Assembly: GCA_028565635.1 (NCBI GenBank)
Contig: JAOXYB010044738.1
Span: 1-12,484, forward strand
DNA: 12,484 nucleotides
Source of the DNA: Phoronis ovalis
Lineage: Eukaryota > Phoronida > Phoronidae
Reading direction: 5' to 3'
Below the pieces are notes generated by a model. That model worked only from the letters and a program-made list of their open reading frames with translations, searched no databases and was not told the origin of the DNA. Of this stretch, positions 1 to 7,240 are shown piece by piece. Each line of letters starts with the position of its first letter. The stretch's first letter is position 1. The position numbers and the translations under genes were made by a program.

Positions 1-56
1 AATGGTGGTGAGTGTCTCGAACTAACAGAAGAACAAGCCGAAGAATACGACGGAAA
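1..56 (+). CDS. Exon 1 (partial): EGF domain, Cys3 region with acidic insert
   Basis: Frame 1 reads NGGEC followed by an acidic stretch (ELTEEQAEEYDG). NGG-x-C is the usual third-cysteine motif of an EGF domain. The frame meets TAG at 58-60, but a donor GTAGGT begins at 57, so the exon ends after two bases of a codon (phase 2) and joins exon 2 through a Lys codon. The roughly 20-residue loop between Cys3 and Cys4 is longer than in a standard EGF domain. The exon start is outside the window. Confidence 0.72.
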
Positions 57-3000
57 GTAGGTTCAAAATGCAGTACAATTAAATGTATCATTCATAGCGA
101 TGTAGTACAATGTCATAGCCATAAAGGAAAAAAAATGTTTAGTGCTAAATTTTGTGTATAAAGATGTTTTCCAAATGTTGTCCCTATATACATGTATTCC
201 ATTATTATTATTACAATCTAACACCCATATATACGTTTCCGCAGCTTTTTTTAAATGCTTTTAAATTCAATTTTAGATTTGTTCTGTTAAGTTGTAATTG
301 CACTACTGGTTATACTGGTGACTATTGCGAACAAGATATTGACGCATGTGCTGCAGTGGTTCAACCATGTTATCCTGGTGTAGCATGCATTGATCAACCT
401 GCTCCAGCTGAAATCACCGGATATGACTGTGGACCATGTCCAACAGGTTACACTGGGGATGGAAAGAAATGTTCAGGTGTTATGCCACGTTGCTTGTCAC
501 ATATCGTAATTTGTTTTTTATTTTGTTTACATGAACTATATAATACAAATCATGTTGTGGGAAATGTCTGCGATGCATTTGGGAATAATAAAAACGTTGT
601 TTTTTGCTATATCAGTTATATTTATTCCAGTTTGGTTAGATTCACTGATTCAGGCAAGTATTTCGCCGCCATTTTAATACATTACCTATAACAGAAATTT
701 AGCCGCCATTTTGACATATTACCTAACAGGAATGTTAATTTATTTCAGATATCAACGAATGCAATGCAACAGCATCTGTGGACACTTGCCACCATGTTTG
801 TGTCAATTTACCTGGTTCTTTTGTCTGCAGTTGTTTTCCAGGTTACGAATTAGGCAGTGATAACATGGCATGTAATGGTAAGCTTTTCTCGCATTTTTCT
901 GTGTTGATAAATCTAATAATTATATTTTAAACAATTTTTAACTAATAAAGTAAGTGGGATTATTCTAGTATCAGCGTACTCTAATAAATAGATAATCCAG
1001 TATGTCACTTGTTAACACAATAATACTTTAAACTATTCTAATTTTTGTACTGTAGCAAGTAGTCTTATAAACGGATAAAACGAGTTTGTACCTACTGTTT
1101 AGTCTCCCTAGATTTATACAATTACCGGAAGCGTTTTTCTCCCATTTTTCTTTGCTAGTAAATCTGATAGTTGATATTTCAAACAATTTTTAACTAATAC
1201 AATAACTTGCTGGAATTAGTCTAGTATCAGTAGTATTCGAACAGGTTTGTCACTTATCAACATCATAATATATACTTAAAACTAATCTATTTCTTTTGTA
1301 TATAATGGTATACCACGGGTACTGTAGCAAGTAGCCTTGTAAATGGATAAAACGAGTTTGTAACTGTTTCTAGTATCCCTGCATTTATACTATTACAGGA
1401 GTCGGTGGGAAATCAATACCCAAAATGCATTTTAATTTAAAATATGAAAAATTCGACATTTTATTATTTTTCAGATATTAATGAATGTGTACCTGCTAGT
1501 GACTGTGACCAGCAATGTACTAATAGCCCAGGATATTATAATTGTAGCTGTGATGCAGGGTATGATCTTCAATCCGATGGAAAGGCATGTGCCCGTAAGT
1601 TAAGAATTTCCATTATATTTGTTTTCCGAGGTGAACCTTCGCAGAATTTAAATTCCTTCGTTTGTTTCGTATATATCGCACACGCTGGAACTGTCGCAAG
1701 CCTTTTCTCGTTCGCCTGATTGGAATAAAAACACGAGTACATGAAAAAGGTACACGTTTGTGAGCAAACAATGCAAAATCCATGTACCATCCGAGTACAG
1801 TGCATGCGCAACGATCGTTAACTTAATTTAAATATTTATTTCTAAAAAAAAACGCCCGCATAATTTATGTCAACGAAAAATATATATGTTTTGAAAATGT
1901 AAATACGCATAAACCACAAATAAGGATTCATTGATGATGTTTCCATTTTTTCTAGCAAGCAACCCGTGTGCAGCCAACAATACGGTAGGTTGTGACTCCG
2001 TTAACGGATGGTGCATCAACGATAATGGCAATCAGATTTGCGCATGTCGTAGTGGATATACTCTTGGTGCCGACAACACAACATGTAATGGTAAGGGTCA
2101 AAATAAAATAATTTAAAGTAATATTTATTTGTCTAATGCGTTCTAATTCTGTCTGATTGTTACTGTGGGTGTTCTTTCATGCTGGTGTTGTAAATAGATG
2201 TCGATATCTGATTAATCAAAATTCAAAATCCTAAAAAAATAATAGAAATTTTCTTTAAATCCATTTGAGGATTTGCATGGCAAATTTGAATAATTTACAT
2301 TGCCTTTATTTTTGTAATAAGTTCTGCATGATGTTTACGTGGATTATTTTTCTAAATGTACTTTGAGACTGTAGCTTTACGTGGCAAACTTCAATTATAT
2401 CCGCGTTTTGTCCTTATTATGTGTTATGCATCACTGTTCTGGAGAATTAACAGGATTTTTTTAATTATAAAATTTACCTACATCTTATAATATGATACTG
2501 TTACAGATGTTAATGAGTGTACGACTGGTAATAATCGGTGCTCACAAAATTGCACGGACACTCAAGGCAGTTATACGTGTTCTTGTATGAGTGGATATAA
2601 TTTAGATGCAGATGGGTTTACTTGTGGAGGTAAGCTGAAATGGTTCACAACTAATTTTTATCAGTGATTAATCAATGACAGGAACATTTTACCCAACAAG
2701 TATTAAAAAGCTCAACTTCGTCAATTAATTTATTTTTAGGTCTGTTATTTATTGAAAGAGATTATGTGCAAAATCTGAAAATAACGGCAAATGAGAAAAT
2801 GCCATGACCTATAATTATTGTCTTAATAAAATGTTTTAAAATAAACCAAATAGTCAATATAATTGCGTGGGTCGTGATATTTCTATTTTCTACTTTTTAG
2901 AGTTATTCATGAAATCACCCTGAAAATGAGAAATAATTGAGTAATCACATTTTAAACAGTTACAGACCCCTTATTTCGTTTCCCCAGTGTGAAATTTCCA

Positions 3001-5522
3001 CGAATAGAAATGTCACTAACATTGTGAACAAATTAACATTTATACGATAAAGCTTTTATCTATTATGTCAATAATTAAACGATCTCTATTTTAGACAGAA
3101 ACGAATGCATATATGGTGAAGATGATTGTTCAAATGGCCACATTTGTGTCAATACTATCGGCGGCTTTAACTGTACTTGTCCAGATTATCTTGTAGCACA
3201 AAATGGAGCATGCGTAGGTAAGTACAATGTACAAAGTGGAGCATGCGTAGGTAAGTACAGTACAATGTACAAAATGGAGCATGCGTAAGTAAGTAGAAAG
3301 ATGTGCCATGCAAAATCGAACCTGTGTAGTTCAATGCTACTGTGGCAAAACGTGTGAATGTATTTTAGTGCAAAAGAAATCCAATTAGTAACTACATTAT
3401 GTTGCATTTAACAGGAAATCCTGAATTTCCAAAAAACCATCACGATTCAAAGCTGAATGTTTTAGCACCTAATTTGTTCTGTATTCGGAAGAAAACAATG
3501 AAATGTTCTAAGCGGTTCCATTCTTGTTGTACCCGTGTTTTCCGGGAATGACTGCGTAGTATTTCTTAACATAAGTAAATTTGTCAGAATGTAAGTTTTA
3601 TTACGATATTAGTTTGTTATGCATTTCTTTCGTCTTTTCATTGCACCTGTAGATCTTCCGGACACTGAGAAGCCAGCTTCAGCTTCCAATCGAATGCCTT
3701 CTTCTACAGAGTTAGACCATGTGGTAGAGATTGTTGTAAAATTTTCTACGTCAGCGGTAAGGCTTTTCCAACAAAATATATCTTACAGCTCTTTATTTTG
3801 TTGCAATTTGTACTATTACTATTACCTAAACATTCGAATTATTGGCAAAAGTTGCCGTGGTGAAATAATAAATCTGATAAAACATTCACTTTTCTTTCTA
3901 AACAGCTAAATGTTGCTATTTTCAGTATACAGTTACCAAAGACACAGCCGTTACTGCCCTTATAGCTGACAAAGCCACATCATTATGTTCCGTACCCAGT
4001 ACGTGCGTAGAGTATCCAACTAATACTGACACACAAGCAAGACGTCGAAGGTATGCGCATGTACTGTGATCTCTCACACTCAAATAATTTGATAACTGAT
4101 TATGACATTTTCATTATATCTTGTTGTAATTATAAACTGCTTTTGGGGTACGTCAAGTGACAAAAGGCCCTTGTGAGACATATACCAATTGAATTCAGTT
4201 TCTCTGCATCAGGGGATCTCAGATTAGATGTACTGTAACGAAAGTCCTCAGATTAGTGCAGCAATTTGTTTACTCTGAACAATGCCATTTATATATTGGC
4301 AATGTACAGTATTTTGCAATAAACGTTTACAATTTCCCACATTCGTTCCTCATAATATTGTAGTCAGTATTTAAGCTTTTTTTAGAAATATGCACAAAGT
4401 ATATGATTATACTTATAAATATTTTTTTCAGACGTTCTACTCCAAATTTTCAATTTACTCGCATTCATGTGCAGCGTCCACCGAATTACCCAGATGTCAA
4501 CGCCGTATCAAACACTACAATATTTGCGTATTATATTCTCATTCCGGCAACTAATGGAAGTGGAGAATACACAGGAGTATTAGACGGAGATAACTTACTA
4601 CAGGTCTTCAACAGCAACAAACCCTCATTTGAAGCGGTATTCGATGGTAAGTGGTAACCAACCAATAACATGTTTTTTAGTCTTTAAGCCAAAGTATCCA
4701 AAATGTGTTGTGATGTATAATTTTTTTAAACAGAAGCTTTAGATATGATTTATAATTATATACTTAAGTTTGCTTATATTAAGAATGTTTTTATCTTGTT
4801 ACCGCGTATTTGGGAAATTTTATATTTTGGCTATCATTTCCGACTTATCGAATATACACAAGGACACGGTGATTATTATAACATCCAAACACTCGTACGA
4901 TGTTTTGTATAATGCTTTTCCCTTATTTGACAATGAATTGAATTCCTATTATGTAGGTACTATTGACAATATTGTACGTTATCGTATACCATCAACCGTT
5001 GCCTCTAATACAACTACAGCTGCAACGACAACGGCAGCAGGCGTTACTGTTGCACCACCAAACAATGTATGGGTTATAGGGGTCGCCGTTGGTTCCGCTG
5101 GTTTCCTTATTATTGTGATTATCGTAACCATTGCTGTATGCAAGTAAGTGATGGATATGAAAACCACGTCGTTTTGTTGATAGTTTAATGTTATAGTGAT
5201 GTGTTTAGTAATTTTACTACAATTTTTAATTTTGCTATGTTCTATTTTCACATCTGATTATGGTACGTGATGATAGAATCATTGAGAAACAAATTTCAAG
5301 GGATAATTTAGATCCCGCAGTAATTACTCGGGATATCTGTGTTTTCTTTTAACATTACACTTTACATTCTAAACTAATAAACTTTTAGACGATATTTCAT
5401 ATCAATGTTTTTTTTACACTATATACTTAACACTCATACTTTAATTAGTTCTTATTGTTTTTAGAATGAAAGCAAAGGGGAAGATGGCAGTGCAAGATTC
5501 TGGTGCAAATTCCAGTCAGTAG
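1..5522 (+). CDS. Multi-EGF single-pass membrane protein, 5'-partial, 12 exons in window
   Basis: Twelve exons (1-56, 277-476, 749-877, 1475-1594, 1956-2090, 2507-2629, 3095-3217, 3653-3756, 3926-4050, 4432-4646, 4957-5143, 5465-5522) total 1575 nt and read as 524 codons plus TAG. Every junction has GT...AG borders and phases agree throughout. Domain order by partial-protein residue: EGF C-terminal half (1-35), thrombospondin-like EGF (36-85), cbEGF (86-128), cbEGF (129-168), degenerate EGF (169-213), cbEGF (214-254), cbEGF (255-295), unrecognised membrane-proximal domain (about 296-455), Thr/Ala-rich stalk (456-480), transmembrane helix (481-505), basic tail (506-524). cbEGF arrays normally form rigid, calcium-stabilised adhesion or receptor ectodomains, so a cell-surface adhesion or receptor role is inferred. 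The start codon and signal peptide lie upstream of the window. I do not recognise an orthologue. Exon structure is well supported; function is not. Confidence 0.88.
277..476 (+). CDS. Exon 2: end of first EGF plus thrombospondin-like cbEGF
   Basis: The exon follows acceptor TTTTAG and ends before GTGTTA (a weak donor) in phase 1. It first supplies Cys4-Cys6 of the preceding EGF (SCNC...GYTGDYC). It then encodes a complete six-cysteine module that starts DIDAC and contains CYPGVAC and CGPCPTGYTGDG. The PGV-x-C and CGPCPxGYxGDG pattern is typical of EGF domains in thrombospondin/COMP-type matrix proteins. Unlike exons 3-7, this exon spans the end of one EGF and all of the next. Confidence 0.85.
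659..729 (+). repeat. Two-copy 36-bp tandem repeat near the end of intron 2
   Basis: Copy 1 (659-694) and copy 2 (695-729) share GCCGCCATTTT, then A-T-A-C/T-ATTACCT and end in AACAG. They lie just upstream of the exon 3 acceptor at 748. The GCCGCCATTTT word is GC-rich compared with the intron around it. Confidence 0.75.
749..877 (+). CDS. Exon 3: calcium-binding EGF domain
   Basis: One complete cbEGF of 43 codons, phase 1 at both ends, between acceptor TATTTCAG and donor GTAAGC. It begins DINEC (calcium-ligand motif) and contains CVNLPGSFVCSC, matching the C-x-[DN]-x4-[FY]-x-C-x-C cbEGF and Asn/Asp beta-hydroxylation consensus. All six cysteines are present. There is an N-A-T glycosylation sequon just after Cys1. 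Confidence 0.92.
883..1398 (+). repeat. Diverged tandem duplication of about 250 bp inside intron 3
   Basis: Two copies fill most of the 597-bp intron: about 883-1130 and 1131-1398. Shared words in the same order include AAACAATTTTTAACTAATA (929 and 1181), CTAGTATCAG, ACTGTAGCAAGTAG (1049 and 1321) and GGATAAAACGAGTTTGTA. The second copy has about 20 extra bases before ACTGTAGC. Copy 1 begins at the exon 3 donor; copy 2 carries a degraded version of that donor (GGAAGC for GTAAGC). Confidence 0.85.
1475..1594 (+). CDS. Exon 4: calcium-binding EGF domain
   Basis: One cbEGF of 40 codons, phase 1 at both ends, between acceptor TTTTTCAG and donor GTAAGT. It begins DINEC, has CTNSPGYYNCSC in the consensus position and six cysteines. 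An N-C-S sequon overlaps Cys4. The downstream codon shared with exon 5 becomes Pro, so the linker to the next domain is PSN rather than the usual DxN. Confidence 0.92.
1956..2090 (+). CDS. Exon 5: degenerate EGF domain without calcium motif
   Basis: Acceptor TTTTTCTAG, donor GTAAGG, 45 codons, phase 1 at both ends. Six cysteines are present (NPC, VGC, GWC, QIC, CAC spacing, TTC), but the domain begins PSNPC, not DxNEC, and has Ile where cbEGF consensus wants Phe/Tyr. Calcium binding is therefore unlikely. In an otherwise calcium-binding row this domain may form a flexible hinge; that is inference. Confidence 0.88.
2278..2437 (+). repeat. Weak internal duplication in intron 5
   Basis: Segments 2278-2334 and 2382-2437 align at an offset of about 104 bp: both start TGGCAAA, pass through similar T-rich text, and end in TTATG/C-ATGATG or GTTATGCATCACTG-like words. 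Divergence is high. The remainder of the 416-bp intron shows nothing else. Confidence 0.45.
2507..2629 (+). CDS. Exon 6: calcium-binding EGF domain
   Basis: Acceptor TGTTACAG, donor GTAAGC, 41 codons, phase 1 at both ends. The domain begins DVNEC, has CTDTQGSYTCSC in the cbEGF consensus position and six cysteines, and ends DADGFTCG, a common cbEGF C-terminus. An N-C-T sequon spans Cys3. Confidence 0.92.
3095..3217 (+). CDS. Exon 7: calcium-binding EGF domain with duplicated donor region
   Basis: Acceptor TATTTTAG, donor GTAAGT, 41 codons, phase 1 at both ends. It begins DRNEC, contains CVNTIGGFNCTC and has six cysteines. The final 20 bases of the exon and the donor are repeated twice downstream. 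A second donor at 3251 would lengthen the exon by exactly 33 nt and add 11 residues including one extra cysteine. The first donor gives the standard domain length and is preferred here. Confidence 0.9.
3198..3296 (+). repeat. Three-copy tandem repeat across the exon 7 donor
   Basis: Copies start at 3198, 3231 and 3269, each with ACAAA(A/G)TGGAGCATGCGTA followed by a donor-like GTAAGT. Copy 2 has a 5-bp GTACA duplication (38 bp instead of 33). In copy 3 the base before the donor is A, not G, giving GTAAGTAAGT. Copy 1 straddles the exon/intron border, so the duplication copied coding and splice-site sequence together. Confidence 0.93.
3653..3756 (+). CDS. Exon 8: start of membrane-proximal domain
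   Basis: Acceptor CACCTGTAG, donor GTAAGG; enters in phase 1 and ends in phase 0. It encodes about 35 residues: a Pro/Ser-rich linker, then an alternating hydrophobic strand (DHVVEIVVKF, about residues 317-326). The switch away from phase-1 borders marks the end of the EGF module row. No family is recognised from the sequence alone. Confidence 0.8.
3926..4050 (+). CDS. Exon 9: helix, Cys loop and most of an Arg run
   Basis: Acceptor TATTTTCAG, donor GTATGC; enters in phase 0 and ends in phase 2. It encodes a likely amphipathic helix (about residues 336-349), a CSVPSTC segment (Cys351 and Cys357, possibly disulfide-bonded), then a polar linker ending in three complete Arg codons plus two bases of a fourth. 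With exon 10 this forms five consecutive arginines, residues 369-373. Confidence 0.8.
4432..4646 (+). CDS. Exon 10: main part of membrane-proximal domain
   Basis: Acceptor TTTTTTTCAG, donor GTAAGT; enters in phase 2, ends in phase 1. After the last arginines it encodes two likely strands (FQFTRIHVQ and TTIFAYYILI) and a likely helix (DNLLQVFNSN...FEAV). Two glycosylation sequons (N-T-T, N-G-S) support an extracellular location. No known domain is recognised by eye. Confidence 0.82.
4957..5143 (+). CDS. Exon 11: Thr/Ala stalk and transmembrane helix
   Basis: Acceptor TATGTAG (weak pyrimidine tract), donor GTAAGT; enters in phase 1, ends in phase 2. It encodes a final short strand (NIVRYRI), a stalk rich in Thr and Ala (about residues 456-478, probably O-glycosylated), then a 24-25 residue hydrophobic helix from VWVIGVAVG to VTIAVC. 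The frame is also open upstream into intron 10, but joining exon 10 at 4957 restores phase and gives FDGTID across the junction. Confidence 0.87.
5465..5522 (+). CDS. Exon 12: short basic cytoplasmic tail and stop
   Basis: Acceptor GTTTTTAG. The first base completes a Lys codon from exon 11, then the frame reads MKAKGKMAVQDSGANSSQ and ends at TAG (5520-5522). Four lysines directly follow the membrane helix, a stop-transfer charge pattern consistent with an inside C-terminus. The tail has no recognisable kinase, ITAM or NPxY motif. It is too short for catalytic signalling. Confidence 0.85.
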
Positions 5523-5655
5523 GACGTCAATAAGGTTCCAGAAACCTCTAGATATATGTACACTAGCGTACTTTTTTTTCTCTTCATCTTACATTACTCA
5601 TCTCTTCATTCTTCATCTCTTTATTCTTCTATTTCCGATATATGGGGGTTGCGTT

Positions 5656-5671
5656 GGGTGCGAACGCACCC
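5656..5671. repeat. GC-rich perfect hairpin next to a C-tract
   Basis: GGGTGCG (5656-5662), two-base spacer AA, CGCACCC (5665-5671) form a perfect 7-bp inverted repeat. The right arm runs on into an 11-base C run (5669-5679). If transcribed it could form a stable stem in the 3' UTR, though a 2-base loop would force the closing pair open. Confidence 0.7.
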
Positions 5672-5970
5672 CCCCCCCCTTTTGAAATGGGAGGAACATA
5701 TTTCATGATAAAGACCCCCCTTTTGAATTGGTAGGAAAACACGCGAACCTGACAGCCCCCCCCCCCTTTGGAACAGAAAGATTTTTTTTATGAGGTTAGC
5801 ATTTATTGTGGGCGTATTGTTACAATAGGAATGGAAAGGCTCTTTTTCTGCTTGTCAATTTTTTCTGGCAATACGGAGACGTTTCAGCAACCTTTTTTGG
5901 ATTAATGAACTGATATTTTCTGAAATCGGTAATTCTAAAAACACCACAAACGCACCCCCCTTTTGAAAAA
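5665..5970 (+). repeat. Four dispersed C-tract motifs, (CGCA)C6-11TTTTGAA
   Basis: Occurrences are at about 5665-5687, 5714-5727, 5754-5772 and 5951-5967. Each has 6-11 cytosines followed by TTTTGAA or TTTGGAA, and the first and fourth carry CGCA before the C run. They stand out sharply from the AT-rich surroundings. The first and last may mark the ends of an inserted repetitive element; this is inference. Confidence 0.75.
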
Positions 5971-6032
5971 GTGTCTAACGGGCCTGTTTTGTAAGAAAAT
6001 CTAAATGCAATATTATTTTCTTGTATTATTAA

Positions 6033-6812
6033 TTTGTTCTTGAAGATATGAGAACTGAAGCATTTGCTGAGCTGGTCTCCGCGATGAATATGATGTTCTC
6101 AGAACTTATTTTATATTATGTTTTGGTGATTGGGTGTTTTTGTTTAGATTTTTACTTTATTTTCTTACTATTACTTTTGTATTCAAGCAACCGTGTGTGC
6201 TTAATTTTTAAGCAGGAGTTTTTTAATACTTTATTTTTTTCGTCATAATAATCAGGACATTTGCTTTATGGATCTGTCGATTTCTTTTAATTCCTCAAAT
6301 TTTTGCAAATATATATATGTCATCATCGACGCGAAAGCTTTATCAGATGGGGCTTGTTTTTGGCGTGTTCCTCTGATAAGATTCTTTTGAATGCGGAAGT
6401 ATGACACAAGAAAATGCTTTTTTGCATAATAATCTAATCTCGTATGATCTTCCTGATTCTTTAATTGTAAAGGCTCAATAGAACGCTATATGTTTCTGGA
6501 GTTCTGCATGAGAACTGAATAATTTGCTGAGCTAGTCTCCATGATGAATATTCGTATTTATTCTACATTACGGTTTGTTTTGTTTGTGTTTCTGATTTAC
6601 TTATATTTTCTAAATGCTTCTTTTCAATTGTATTGAAGAAGCCTTGTGTGCTAATTATTTGAACAGGACATTTTGTTTTTAATTATGGTTTAATTATGGT
6701 CGATTTCTATTAATTCAATATTTTTGCATCTATGTACATGTCTTGTCATCGATGTGAAAGCTTTGTCGGTAAGGTCGTGTTCTTGGCATCAAAATTGGAC
6801 TGAATCAGATTA
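6033..6812 (+). repeat. Diverged tandem duplication of about 0.35-0.45 kb
   Basis: Unit 1 (about 6033-6385) and unit 2 (about 6489-6812) share, in order, ATGAGAACTGAA, TTTGCTGAGCT, GTCTCC...GATGAATAT, GTGTGTGC/TTGTGTGCT, CAGGA, TCGATTTCT, TTTTTGCA, ATGTCATC/CTTGTCATCGA, GAAAGCTTT and CTTGTTTTTGGC/GTGTTCTTGGC. The offset falls from 460 to about 423 bp because of indels. No coding frame is conserved between units. Confidence 0.8.
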
Positions 6813-7224
6813 TGGAGTAAATTAATACTCTAGAACTGAGTTTGACGTTCAAAGCTATTGATTTAAAAACTAAATGCTTTTAAAAAACTTCTTTTTTAAA
6901 TATGGCATTATTCCATGGTTTCATAATGATATTGAAACTGACAATCAGATGTTTACACTGTATATGAAGTTTCAAATGGAATGAACTGAAACTACATTGA
7001 ATTGCCATAATAGCATTGTAACCATCTATATGTATCACTCAGAACACGGCCTCCGACGGCACAAGCTTCAATGTCTGACGCATGACATATTTTTGTCATC
7101 AGTTATGTAATTTGAATTAATAGACTTCAGCAATAAGCCTTGTTTTTATATTGATTTTAATTTTGTAGCGAAAGATGAGAATATATTCCATTCGCTTGGA
7201 AACTTATGATTTTTTCGAGTAGTA

Positions 7225-7240
7225 AATAAACGATATTAAA
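7225..7240 (+). terminator. Candidate polyadenylation signals of gene 1
   Basis: AATAAA at 7225-7230 and ATTAAA at 7235-7240 are followed within 15-25 bases by a T/GT-rich stretch (TTTTTATTTGTGTTTAG), the usual arrangement for a metazoan cleavage and polyadenylation site. They lie about 1.7 kb after the stop codon. Single hexamers are frequent by chance in AT-rich DNA. Confidence 0.38.

Larger units (their letters stand above)
5523..7240 (+). other. Probable 3' UTR and downstream region of gene 1
   Basis: No exon-like sequence follows the TAG at 5520-5522 for more than 1.7 kb. The first good plus-strand polyadenylation signal I see is at 7225-7230. The stretch holds C-tract repeats (5656-5970) and a diverged tandem duplication (6033-6812). 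Short open frames here, such as 6048-6248, are low-complexity Leu/Phe-rich readings of T-rich DNA and are not credible genes. The true mRNA end could be earlier with a variant signal. Confidence 0.45.

Noticed and set aside
152-691. Open frame from an ATG at 152 as a separate small gene
   Set aside because: Only the part from 277 to 476 carries EGF signatures. The upstream and downstream parts are T-rich intron readings, and splice sites with matching phases define exon 2.
3186-3407. Minus-strand frame with repeated PTHAP...LYLPTHAP text
   Set aside because: It is the antisense reading of the exon 7 donor repeat. The peptide repeat simply reflects the DNA repeat.
4979-5251. Minus-strand frame opposite exon 11
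   Set aside because: It is a complement shadow of the Thr/Ala stalk and membrane exon, with no start context or domain of its own.
5503-5685. Frame overlapping the gene 1 stop, ending in Pro-rich text
   Set aside because: It comes from T-rich and C-tract sequence after the stop, in a different frame from exon 12. No coding features.
6048-6248. 66-codon Leu/Phe-rich frame as a membrane peptide gene
   Set aside because: It lies in duplicated T-rich DNA. The second copy of the duplication (from about 6508) does not keep the frame.
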